Shown in pieces: positions 6,033 through 13,047 of a stretch of DNA of 23,934 nt. Within the stretch, counting starts at the first letter, position 1. Every line of letters begins with the position of its first letter. The notes under the pieces are model-generated. The model did no database searches. It was given only the letters and a program-made list of their open reading frames with translations, and was not told the DNA's origin. A program made the translations under genes and the position numbers. Source of the DNA: a virus; the IMG/VR virus record IMGVR_UViG_3300027747_000535, positions 1 through 23,934 of that record; one strand, 5' to 3'.

Positions 6033-8174
6033 ATGAACATTGAACAATTAGAATCCTTCAATCTAGCAGATGCTGTAAAGTTTCACAATAAACTTAACCC
6101 CCTGATTTGGGATAAAAGCGAACATTTACATCCTGAAATCAGAGATCAATTATTAGAAATAGCCGCAGATTTTGGCGAGTTTCTTGGAGTGGATAATTTA
6201 AATTTAAAAGACATAACAATCTCGGGCAGTAATGCTGCTTTTTCATATACTCCACATTCTGACATAGATTTACATTTAATTGTAGACCTAGGCGATGAAG
6301 CACATAAGGACATATACCGTGAGTTGTTTGATGCTAAAAAGTTTATCTATAACACAGAACACAAGATTACTATTAAAGGTATTCCAGTTGAGTTATATGT
6401 ACAGGATGCCAACGAAAAACATCATAGTCAAGGAATTTATAGTATAGCGAACAACGATTGGATTCAAATTCCTCGCCGTAAGCAATCAGACATCGACGAT
6501 GTGAGTGTTCGTAGTAAGTATAAAGATTTAAGTAAGCGTATCAAAGAAGCTATCAAATCTAAATCACTAGAACAAATGACTAGTGTAATGGATAAAATAA
6601 AAGAAATGCGTGGAGCAGGGCTAGCTAGTCATGGCGAGTTTGGTCCAGAGAATTTAGCATTTAAATTGTTACGCAACAAAGGCGATTTAAAGAAACTACA
6701 TAATGCTCGCAAACAAGCAAAGAGTGTTGAGTTGAGTTTGAAAGAACGCAAACCACAACAGCCAACTACATATGGATTTGGGCCTGACTATATTGAAGAA
6801 GTTGGCATTACACCAGATGGTACTAATCCTACTACTTCTGAATTTACCAACGAAGCACAATTAGATGAAGTAGGCGTTACACCAGACGGCACTAATCCTA
6901 GTACTTGTATGTTTGCTAAAGAATCTAAAGATGACAAAAACATTATTCAAGATTTTGTTAATTTTTGTATCAATGAATTAGAATTAAAAAAAGAAATCAA
7001 TTTACGATTACGCCGTGATCCAGAATGGTGTGTTCGCAACAAAACATTTGGCCGATACAACGATACTACTAATGAATTAGAAGTAGGATTAGGCGGGCGT
7101 CATATCATGGATGTACTTAGAACCATAGCACACGAACTAGTACATCAAAAACAAAATGAAATGGCACCAGTACCAGATGATGCCGGTGAAGATGGCAGTC
7201 CCTACGAGAATGAAGCTAACGCTCGCGCAGGTGTGTTGATGCGTAAGTATGGTTCCGAACATCCTGAGCTGTTTATGGGTAGTGAATCACCTGAATCTTT
7301 TAAATCATTAAAAGAATATATTTCCATGGGTTCGGATAAAAATTTCCAAGAAGCAGAACCTTATAAAAATTATAAGATATATGTACGCAAAAAACCTTTT
7401 GGTAATACTGGAATATATACTGCTCATACAGAAATAGATCGTAAAGAATTCAAAGGCCAAGGCCAAACACAAGAAGAAGCAATTCAAGCTGCTCGTGACA
7501 AAATTGATTTTGTATTAAATGCCCAAAAGAAAGTTACTGGCTCTAGTACGATTGATTTTAATGTTAAATTTGCTACAGATTTATTAGCAGATCCTCGACA
7601 AACATTTTATGCTAAGTTAGAAAACATTGACGGCGGGCCTAAATTAATAATTGCTGGTCCAGATATTGTAGCAGATCCAGAATTATTGGCTGCCGGCGAC
7701 TTTAAGAAAAGTACGTTAAGACATCAAGTTGACGATACTGGCAACACTACTCCTTTACCAGGCATTCCGTTATCTGCTAAAAGTCTTAGGGCTGGTGAGT
7801 GGATAGCCAATGGTAGATATACTATTGGTAATGAGACTACAGATCGCGATGGTAACCGGGTGTTTGATTTAACTTATCATAGTACAGCACATACTAAAAG
7901 CGATAAACTACGATTAACTCAACCAGCATTTACTTTAGGCACTAATCGTGAAATCAGTGAAGCTAGTGGCTATATACCTACAGCCGCACAAGCTCACGAT
8001 CCACGCTTTGAAATGGCACTTACTGTAGACATTCGCCCAGGAGCATTAGGCAAGAATGCCAACAAGTTATTGCTAAACACAGATAGTCAAGGGCATCCAC
8101 AAGAACTGCGCCCAGACGGCATTGTAAAAAGAATGATGGAAGAATTAGAATTATTTAAAAGGAATTATCAATGA
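6033..8174 (+). CDS. Nucleotidyltransferase-metallopeptidase fusion protein
   Basis: A 713-residue multidomain protein. Residues ~1-235 hold a pol-beta/MNT-type nucleotidyltransferase: GS at 65-66, SDIDLHLIVD at 76-85 (Asp77 and Asp79 as metal ligands) and a plausible third acidic residue in IPVELYVQD (118-126). Residues 256-293 are a linker with two copies of a VG(I/V)TPDGTNP motif. Residues ~300-430 hold a zinc metallopeptidase-like domain with HELVH (367-371) and a downstream acidic cluster YENEANARAG (391-400) that may supply the third ligand, gluzincin style. The remaining ~280 residues contain unrecognised domains, with prohead-protease-like sites FQE440|A and ISE643|A between them. Targets are unknown; a toxin-like or head-cargo role is an inference. 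The start is set by GCTAAATA 5 nt upstream, and the gp88-like gene overlaps its end by 4 nt. Confidence 0.8.
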   Translation: MNIEQLESFNLADAVKFHNKLNPLIWDKSEHLHPEIRDQLLEIAADFGEFLGVDNLNLKDITISGSNAAFSYTPHSDIDLHLIVDLGDEAHKDIYRELFDAKKFIYNTEHKITIKGIPVELYVQDANEKHHSQGIYSIANNDWIQIPRRKQSDIDDVSVRSKYKDLSKRIKEAIKSKSLEQMTSVMDKIKEMRGAGLASHGEFGPENLAFKLLRNKGDLKKLHNARKQAKSVELSLKERKPQQPTTYGFGPDYIEEVGITPDGTNPTTSEFTNEAQLDEVGVTPDGTNPSTCMFAKESKDDKNIIQDFVNFCINELELKKEINLRLRRDPEWCVRNKTFGRYNDTTNELEVGLGGRHIMDVLRTIAHELVHQKQNEMAPVPDDAGEDGSPYENEANARAGVLMRKYGSEHPELFMGSESPESFKSLKEYISMGSDKNFQEAEPYKNYKIYVRKKPFGNTGIYTAHTEIDRKEFKGQGQTQEEAIQAARDKIDFVLNAQKKVTGSSTIDFNVKFATDLLADPRQTFYAKLENIDGGPKLIIAGPDIVADPELLAAGDFKKSTLRHQVDDTGNTTPLPGIPLSAKSLRAGEWIANGRYTIGNETTDRDGNRVFDLTYHSTAHTKSDKLRLTQPAFTLGTNREISEASGYIPTAAQAHDPRFEMALTVDIRPGALGKNANKLLLNTDSQGHPQELRPDGIVKRMMEELELFKRNYQ
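6801..6911 (+). repeat. Tandem linker repeat in the fusion protein
   Basis: Two coding repeats, 6801-6842 and 6870-6911, encode VGITPDGTNPTTSE and VGVTPDGTNPSTCM. Both are preceded by an acidic (I/L)-x-E-V step (YIEEV, QLDEV). The nucleotide copies differ at several third positions, so the duplication is old or maintained at protein level. They form the linker between the nucleotidyltransferase and peptidase domains. Confidence 0.75.
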
Positions 8175-9328
8175 AAGCCCTTGAATTTATTTTTGAATCT
8201 GCACAAACAACCTTAGGCGGATTCAAAGTTAAACCGTTACACATCGAAGATCAAGATGTAGATGAAGCTATTGGATTAAATGCTCCACATCGCCGCATGA
8301 GTCGCGATGAATTACAGGGCTATGCTAATCGTATCAAGACTGGCACAAAAACTAAAAAAGATAGATTTGCTCCTATTATACATGGTAGCAATATCAAGGC
8401 AATTACCAAAGATGACAACGGTACAGAATGGGATTTAGATGATTTAGCCCGGCAAATTACCACCCGCCCTCGTTCATTGTTAGGCACTAATGCTAAGATG
8501 AGTAAGAGTGCTACTGAGGGTGAAATTGTTTATGACTTAACATTGCCAGCATTAAGTGGAGTTGTAGTCGATGAGGAAACAAGCGACTTTGTAGAAATTA
8601 CTACTTGTCCAGGCGCAGGCGGTTGTCAGCTATTCTGTTATGCTCGTAAAGGTGGCTATGTGATGTTCCCAGCTAGTAGTATGTCAGCTGCACAAGCATT
8701 AAACTTTTTAGTTAACGATCCTCCTGGCTACATGGCTATGGTCAATAAAGAGATACAAGGTCTTAAAGGTAAAACAGACAAACATGGAATCAGATTAGTT
8801 GTGCGTTGGCATGACGCGGGCGATTTCTTTAGTAAAGAATATCTAGATTTAGCGTTTAATGTCGCTCGTCAAAATCCAGATGTGAAATTTTATGCTTATA
8901 CCAAAATGGCCGATGTTGCTACTGCCAATAAACCGGCTAATTTTATTGTTAATTTTAGTTCTGGTAGTAAGCGCGGCGAGGAAAAGAAAATTGAACTACA
9001 CAAGGCACAAGGTAATGCAGTTAAAGATGCGGTAACATTGCCTAAAGATATGTTCCGTACATTATTTGTTACAGATCCTAAAGGCAAATATGTTAAAGAT
9101 GAAAAAGGTCGCACACAAGTTAAAAGTCCTGAAGCATGGGACGAATTTAAAAAGACGCTGGCTGCTAAGTACAAAATTGATCCTAATTCAATTATCACAT
9201 ACGATCAGATGTTGACCGTTCCTGAAGGTCCACAACCTAAGTGGAATGTAGTTATATTCCCAGCAGGACACGGAGACCGTGCTGCTAACAGATTAGATGT
9301 AATTAATAGTTTCTTAATGTTCCACTAA
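8171..9328 (+). CDS. Gene product 88-like family protein
   Basis: A 385-residue protein resembling the uncharacterised phage gene product 88 family. The central signature is TTCPGAGGCQLFCYARKG (144-161), three cysteines spaced C-x5-C-x3-C, followed by RWHDAGDFFSKEYLD (212-226) and KFYAYTK (239-245). The Cys triplet followed by a barrel-like order of strands suggests a metal or Fe-S site, but no reaction is known and I infer none. The N-terminus MKALEFIFES fits the capsid-targeting pattern seen in this operon, with a possible cut IFE9|S10. Its ATG overlaps the upstream stop (ATGA), and the deaminase gene starts 1 nt after its stop. A role inside the virion is inferred from this N-terminus and context only. 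Confidence 0.72.
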   Translation: MKALEFIFESAQTTLGGFKVKPLHIEDQDVDEAIGLNAPHRRMSRDELQGYANRIKTGTKTKKDRFAPIIHGSNIKAITKDDNGTEWDLDDLARQITTRPRSLLGTNAKMSKSATEGEIVYDLTLPALSGVVVDEETSDFVEITTCPGAGGCQLFCYARKGGYVMFPASSMSAAQALNFLVNDPPGYMAMVNKEIQGLKGKTDKHGIRLVVRWHDAGDFFSKEYLDLAFNVARQNPDVKFYAYTKMADVATANKPANFIVNFSSGSKRGEEKKIELHKAQGNAVKDAVTLPKDMFRTLFVTDPKGKYVKDEKGRTQVKSPEAWDEFKKTLAAKYKIDPNSIITYDQMLTVPEGPQPKWNVVIFPAGHGDRAANRLDVINSFLMFH

Positions 9329-9329
9329 C

Positions 9330-9998
9330 ATGATTCTAAACGACTTTGCTCAGCCCAAATCAAAATTTAGCAATGACAAGCTGGACGCAGTCTTGGCTGA
9401 ACTATGTGGGTTAGTATTACAGGGTCAAAAAGAAGATCCTGAACTCAATGGTCGTGTTGGTGCCGCTGTACTAGATCCACGGGGTAGATTAGTTACAGGT
9501 GTGGGATATAAACACGATGGCAAGTCAGTACACGGTGAATACTCGGCTATAGAAAATTATGAAAACGAATATGGCGAACTGCCAAAAGGTTGTATAATCA
9601 TAACAACTCTTAGTCCATGTAACGAATCGCATGATAAAACAGCCGCTGAGCGATATGGCCAAAGTTGTACTGACTTATTAAACTCAAAACATATCAAAAT
9701 GGCCTATTGTGGTTATGGAGACTATACTCAAGATGGCGATCAACATAAATTCACTGTGGTTATAACAAGCAATGACAAAATTAAAGAATTATGTAAAAAA
9801 ATAGCTGATACATTTTTGAAAAGATTAAGTGAAAATTTTGCAGATGGTAAAGGGCCTGGCCGCCCAGGCGATAGTCAACGCCACGGTATTTCTAAAGGTG
9901 CTAGTATGGCCGAATTAGAAAAAGCCAGTCATAGTAAAGGGCGTAAAGGCCAGCTAGCTCGTTGGCAAATAAATATGCGTAGAGGAAAAAAGAAATGA
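9330..9998 (+). CDS. CDA/RibD-fold zinc deaminase with basic tail
   Basis: A 222-residue cytidine-deaminase-fold protein. The zinc and proton-transfer residues are visible as HGE (68-70, where HAE is usual), SPC (Cys97) and a second Cys at 113 in YGQSC, giving C-x15-C instead of the common C-x2-C or C-x8-C; RibD-like and some phage deaminases also have long gaps. The core covers about 15-150. From ~170 a separate basic module follows (NFADGKGPGRPGDSQRHG, then ARWQINMRRGKKK), which looks like a short modular tail of the kind attached to unrelated phage late proteins. The substrate (free nucleotide, pterin/flavin precursor or nucleic acid) cannot be told. The next gene overlaps its stop by 4 nt. 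Confidence 0.75.
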   Translation: MILNDFAQPKSKFSNDKLDAVLAELCGLVLQGQKEDPELNGRVGAAVLDPRGRLVTGVGYKHDGKSVHGEYSAIENYENEYGELPKGCIIITTLSPCNESHDKTAAERYGQSCTDLLNSKHIKMAYCGYGDYTQDGDQHKFTVVITSNDKIKELCKKIADTFLKRLSENFADGKGPGRPGDSQRHGISKGASMAELEKASHSKGRKGQLARWQINMRRGKKK

Positions 9999-10837
9999 AA
10001 ATCAATGAAATATTAACAGAGGCTACCAAACAGCGATTAGATCCTAAGTGCTGGAAAGGCAAGCACAAGGAAGGCACCAAGATCAAAGGTGGCGTCCGTG
10101 TTAACAACTGTGTACCTAACGAATCAGTTGAAGAAGACTGGAGTAAAAAATATAAATCCAGTATAAACTGTAGCCATCCCAAAGGTTTTAGTCAAAAGGC
10201 TCATTGTGCTGGCAAGAAAAAACACAATGAAGATATCACTATGGAAATGACTTGCCCGGACTGCGGTATGTGTCAAACTCATGGTACACTAACCGAAATT
10301 AAGAAGGGCCAAAAAGATAGCAACGGCTACACTAAATGCTGGCCTGGCAAACATGCCGAAGGCACTAAGAAAGGCAAAAATGGTGGTCAAGTCCGTAATT
10401 GTGTGCCAAATGAGAGTGAAGAACTAGATGAAGAGTTTGATTTAATAGAGTCTATTATTAATAATCTTGCTAATCGTAATCAAGTAGATCCAGAAGTAAT
10501 TTGGGAAGATTTAGAATCACTCACCGACGACGAACTATATGTATTTGCTGCTACAATGCCAATTATGGAAGATTGGCAAAAGGCTAATAAGAAGGACAAG
10601 ACAGATGGCATGAGTCAAAAGGCTGTTAACTCGTATCGCCGTGAACATCCTGGCTCAAAATTAAAAACTGCCGTGACTACTAAGCCTAGTAAGTTAAAGA
10701 AAGGGAGCAAAGCCAGTAAGCGTCGCAAGAGCTATTGTAGTCGTAGCAAGGGTCAGATGAAGATGCACAGTATTAGTTGTGCCAAGACTCCAGACAAAGC
10801 TATCTGTAAAGCACGGCGCCGTTGGAACTGTGAATGA
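9995..10837 (+). CDS. Cys-rich modular protein with duplicated CW..NCVPNES motif
   Basis: A 280-residue, strongly basic protein built from small cysteine modules. The N-terminus MKINEILTE|A matches the T4 capsid-targeting peptide and cleavage rule, cutting after Glu9. Two related modules run from a CW to NCVPNES (19-44 and 115-141). Between them are a C-x11-C segment (59-71) and CPDCGMC (87-93), which could bind zinc. An acidic helical segment (142-190) leads to a C-terminal domain from about 205 (GMSQKAVNSYRREHPGSKL) with four cysteines (248, 262, 271, 279), ending in ARRRWNCE. Similar small basic C-terminal modules occur in many phage proteins of unknown function (DUF6321-like, from memory). 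A DNA-condensing or internal-head role fits its charge but is not proven. Confidence 0.7.
   Translation: MKINEILTEATKQRLDPKCWKGKHKEGTKIKGGVRVNNCVPNESVEEDWSKKYKSSINCSHPKGFSQKAHCAGKKKHNEDITMEMTCPDCGMCQTHGTLTEIKKGQKDSNGYTKCWPGKHAEGTKKGKNGGQVRNCVPNESEELDEEFDLIESIINNLANRNQVDPEVIWEDLESLTDDELYVFAATMPIMEDWQKANKKDKTDGMSQKAVNSYRREHPGSKLKTAVTTKPSKLKKGSKASKRRKSYCSRSKGQMKMHSISCAKTPDKAICKARRRWNCE
10046..10417 (+). repeat. Duplicated Cys module (two copies)
   Basis: Copy 1 at 10046-10126 and copy 2 at 10334-10417 encode K-C-W-x-G-K-H-x-E-G-T-K ... NCVPNES. The spacing between the two cysteines is nearly conserved (19 and 20 intervening residues), and the copies are separated by a different Cys-containing segment. 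Confidence 0.75.
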
Positions 10838-11427
10838 GATTTTTTGAAATAGCCCGTATTCCTGCTGGCGATTTCGGTGACGCAGATACTATAACACCAC
10901 AAGAAGAACCCAAGGGATCTAAGCCCTTGCCAGGCGGTAGCGGATACAAATATCATGTGGATCGCAAAGGCAATGATCGTTTAGAAATTACTTTATATGA
11001 CCAGGGTCGAATTATTGCCGAATTAGATTTAGAAGAACTAGGGGCTCCTGTCCCACTTTGGCAAGTTGATACCGTTGCTGCTATTCCTGAATATCAGGGT
11101 AAGGGCTTGGGCATGGCATTGTATGGAATAGCCCTAAGTGTTTTGAAGTTGACTTTAGTAGCAGGAGCTACACAAACTGTACACGGCGCTCGCCAATGGC
11201 TCAAACTCAGTCAAATACCCGGCGTAGAAGCCATGGGCATGAAAACTGCTCCTAAACAAGATTTTAAACAGGGGCCGGATAACATAGTATTATGGTCGGG
11301 TCCTGAAATGATTACTTACACATTTCCTATAACACAGGGATCTAAATCAATGAAAAGTGCCCAACGCGGCACGGGAATATATAATTCAGCTGGCGCAACA
11401 ATGATTGCTAAATGGACCGGCAAGTAA
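10834..11427 (+). CDS. GNAT-family N-acetyltransferase
   Basis: A 197-residue protein with the acetyl-CoA-binding motif A of the GNAT fold: strand VDTVAAIPEYQGKGLGMALY (78-97), in which QGKGLG (88-93) is the R/Q-x-x-G-x-G/A loop. An N-terminal beta-rich part (38-70) precedes it. The C-terminal third does not resemble common GNAT endings. The N-terminus MRFFEIARIPAG has the hydrophobic/acidic pattern of the neighbouring genes but lacks a clean (I/L)-x-E cleavage site. GNAT enzymes acetylate amines on proteins, sugars or antibiotics; the target here is unknown. Its ATG overlaps the upstream TGA. Confidence 0.8.
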   Translation: MRFFEIARIPAGDFGDADTITPQEEPKGSKPLPGGSGYKYHVDRKGNDRLEITLYDQGRIIAELDLEELGAPVPLWQVDTVAAIPEYQGKGLGMALYGIALSVLKLTLVAGATQTVHGARQWLKLSQIPGVEAMGMKTAPKQDFKQGPDNIVLWSGPEMITYTFPITQGSKSMKSAQRGTGIYNSAGATMIAKWTGK

Positions 11428-11430
11428 AAA

Positions 11431-11441
11431 TCCGCTAAATA
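11431..11441 (+). promoter_or_regulatory. Late-promoter-like element TCCGCTAAATA
   Basis: The same 11 bases as at 6017-6027, again exactly 5 nt before an ATG (11447) with no Shine-Dalgarno site. It lies in the only gap longer than a few bases inside the late operon, so it probably gives an internal start for the 63-aa protein, Dps and downstream genes. Confidence 0.55.
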
Positions 11442-11446
11442 CTTTA

Positions 11447-11638
11447 ATGCGATTATATGAAATTGTAGGTTTACAAGAAACAACCGTGAGTGGTAGCATT
11501 GCTACTGTAGCCATGCCCTTGGGCCCAGTACAGCGTAGAATACCGCCAGATAGCCTATTTCAAGGTAAATATACTACCGACTCAAATCTGACGCCAAACA
11601 CGCCGGATTGGATGAAAAAATTTAAAGGGAAGAAGTGA
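11447..11638 (+). CDS. Small 63-aa protein with capsid-targeting-like N-terminus
   Basis: A 63-residue protein not recognised as any family. The frame opens at 11405, but the ATG at 11447 is preferred because GCTAAATA ends 5 nt before it and because it gives MRLYEIVGLQE|T, which fits the N-terminal pattern of the neighbours. The rest is Pro/Thr/Ser-rich and apparently disordered, ending in a basic tail (WMKKFKGKK). It may be a small internal head protein. Its TGA overlaps the ATG of the dps gene by one base (TGATG), so the two are translationally coupled. Confidence 0.65.
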   Translation: MRLYEIVGLQETTVSGSIATVAMPLGPVQRRIPPDSLFQGKYTTDSNLTPNTPDWMKKFKGKK

Positions 11639-12078
11639 TGTTAGCTAACTTAATGAAAATCCTATTAGCCAGTGACTTTAGTTACTATCTAAAGGCGCAC
11701 TTTTTCCACTGGAATATAGAAGGTAAAGATTTTTATCAATATCATAAATTCTTACAAAAAGTCTACGAAGATGCTTATGAAGCTGTAGACACTATTGCTG
11801 AATTTATCCGTACTCTTGACGAATATGCTCCAGGTAGCCTAGTTCGTTATCACGAATTAACTCGTATTCAAGACCAAACCAAAGTGCCAAGAGCACAGCT
11901 CATGATGGAAGAATTACTAGCTGATTCCCATACTATGGTCGCACTCCTTAATGAATGTTTTGCCGCTGCTGAGGCAGAGAACAAGCAAGATATCGCAAAT
12001 TTTATCGCTGAAAGATTAACTGCTACTAATAAGTTTATATGGATGTATCAAAGTTTTTTAAGAGAGTCTAGAGCATAA
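11638..12078 (+). CDS. dps: Dps-like ferritin with intact ferroxidase site
   Basis: A 146-residue Dps-family protein (four-helix ferritin-like fold). Dps proteins assemble as dodecamers that oxidise and store iron and protect DNA from Fenton damage. The ligands of the inter-subunit ferroxidase centre are all present with the spacing known for the family: His24 (in FFHWNIEG), His36 (YQYHKF), Asp51 and Glu55 (AVDTIAEF), i.e. H-x11-H-x14-D-x3-E. The length is slightly below typical Dps (about 150-170), with no Lys-rich DNA-binding tail at the N-terminus. I chose the ATG that overlaps the upstream TGA over a GTG 3 nt earlier. It ends TAATG into the next gene. A host-derived origin followed by use as phage cargo is an inference. 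Confidence 0.85.
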   Translation: MLANLMKILLASDFSYYLKAHFFHWNIEGKDFYQYHKFLQKVYEDAYEAVDTIAEFIRTLDEYAPGSLVRYHELTRIQDQTKVPRAQLMMEELLADSHTMVALLNECFAAAEAENKQDIANFIAERLTATNKFIWMYQSFLRESRA

Positions 12079-13046
12079 TGGATCATGAGTTTTTAAGCAT
12101 CGTAGAAAAATTAGCTATCCTCGAAGGGCGCATTGCTCCAAAGGAAAGTAAAGCTATTGTTGAAACTTCAACCAAGCAAAAGAAACCAGCCCTTTTTAAT
12201 AATCTTAAAAAAGATGAATCTGCTATGCCCATGGTAGGCGGAGTAGAGTTTGCTGAAGATAAAATGGAAGAAGATGTATTGGGTCGAGTAAAAGCTAGTC
12301 TTGCTGACTATCTTAAGTCTGCTGAAGAAAATTTAAAGCACGATACTGATCTTATTGCTAAGAAAAAACAAGATTTAGATTTAAAGAAAAAAGAATTAAA
12401 AGATTTAACATTACAAGCCAAACAAGGTGTTAAAGAAGCCATTCCAATGACATTAGAAGAAGCTCCACAACTTGAAATAGGTGACCCTGTTTGCGTTGTA
12501 GGGCCTAATCATTATGAAGGCGAATTTGGCGAAGTTGTAGAATTCTCCCCATCGGGTAAATTTGTTGTAATTAAATTTAGAGACGGCGATGAAGCCAGCA
12601 TGCACATTTCAGATGTTGAACTTACTAGTGATGAATCAGACTGGGATGATGAAGACGATGGCGTTATGTTTGAGCCACCAAAAAATAAAAATCATAGTAT
12701 ATACAAAAACGAAGATGAGATAGACGAAGATCCAAATCAAACTCCAGCACAAGGTGAAGCCCCTGCTGGATTAACAGATCCTACATACGCAGAAAGTATA
12801 ACAGCTCCAGTTAAAACTGTTAATGTTCCTACAGAAGAAGTAGGACTTAGTGGCGGTGGTGGAAGTGTGTTAGTTGAAATACACGGCGACGAGCGCGATG
12901 GGTTTTGTATTAAGAGAGCCGGTAAAGAACTACCAACTCGTTTTAAGAGTTTAGAAGAATGTGAAATAGCACTAGAAATGTACATGGCTCGCGCTAAAGC
13001 TAAACAAGCTGCTGAACAGTCTGCCGATTATATAGAAGAAAAATAA
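12078..13046 (+). CDS. Acidic coiled-coil protein with KOW-like domain
   Basis: A 322-residue acidic protein of modular build. The N-terminus MDHEFLSIVEKLAILE|G contains a prohead-protease-like site after Glu16, and VKE120|A and LEE128|A flank the next module. Residues 75-115 are a Lys/Glu-rich coiled coil. Residues 132-181 form an SH3/KOW-like beta barrel (GDPVCVVGPNHYEGEFGEVV) with a distant counterpart in the next gene. A poly-acidic stretch (182-198) and a Pro/Thr linker lead to a C-terminal domain (262-305). A precursor that is cut into pieces, like T4 head core or internal proteins, fits this layout. Function otherwise unknown. It starts at TAATG overlapping dps. Confidence 0.7.
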   Translation: MDHEFLSIVEKLAILEGRIAPKESKAIVETSTKQKKPALFNNLKKDESAMPMVGGVEFAEDKMEEDVLGRVKASLADYLKSAEENLKHDTDLIAKKKQDLDLKKKELKDLTLQAKQGVKEAIPMTLEEAPQLEIGDPVCVVGPNHYEGEFGEVVEFSPSGKFVVIKFRDGDEASMHISDVELTSDESDWDDEDDGVMFEPPKNKNHSIYKNEDEIDEDPNQTPAQGEAPAGLTDPTYAESITAPVKTVNVPTEEVGLSGGGGSVLVEIHGDERDGFCIKRAGKELPTRFKSLEECEIALEMYMARAKAKQAAEQSADYIEEK

Positions 13047-13047
13047 T

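Noticed and set aside
6801-6911. Duplicated linker as a CRISPR or mobile-element repeat
   Set aside because: There are only two diverged copies, in frame within one protein; they are a protein-level repeat.
9969-9975. ATAAATA near the end of the deaminase gene
   Set aside because: It is inside coding sequence, 19 nt before the next ATG, outside the 4-7 nt spacing of the other elements.
11405-11446. Upstream ATG for the 63-aa gene
   Set aside because: It lies inside the GNAT gene and would place the late-promoter-like element within the coding sequence; the ATG at 11447 has the standard 5-nt spacing.
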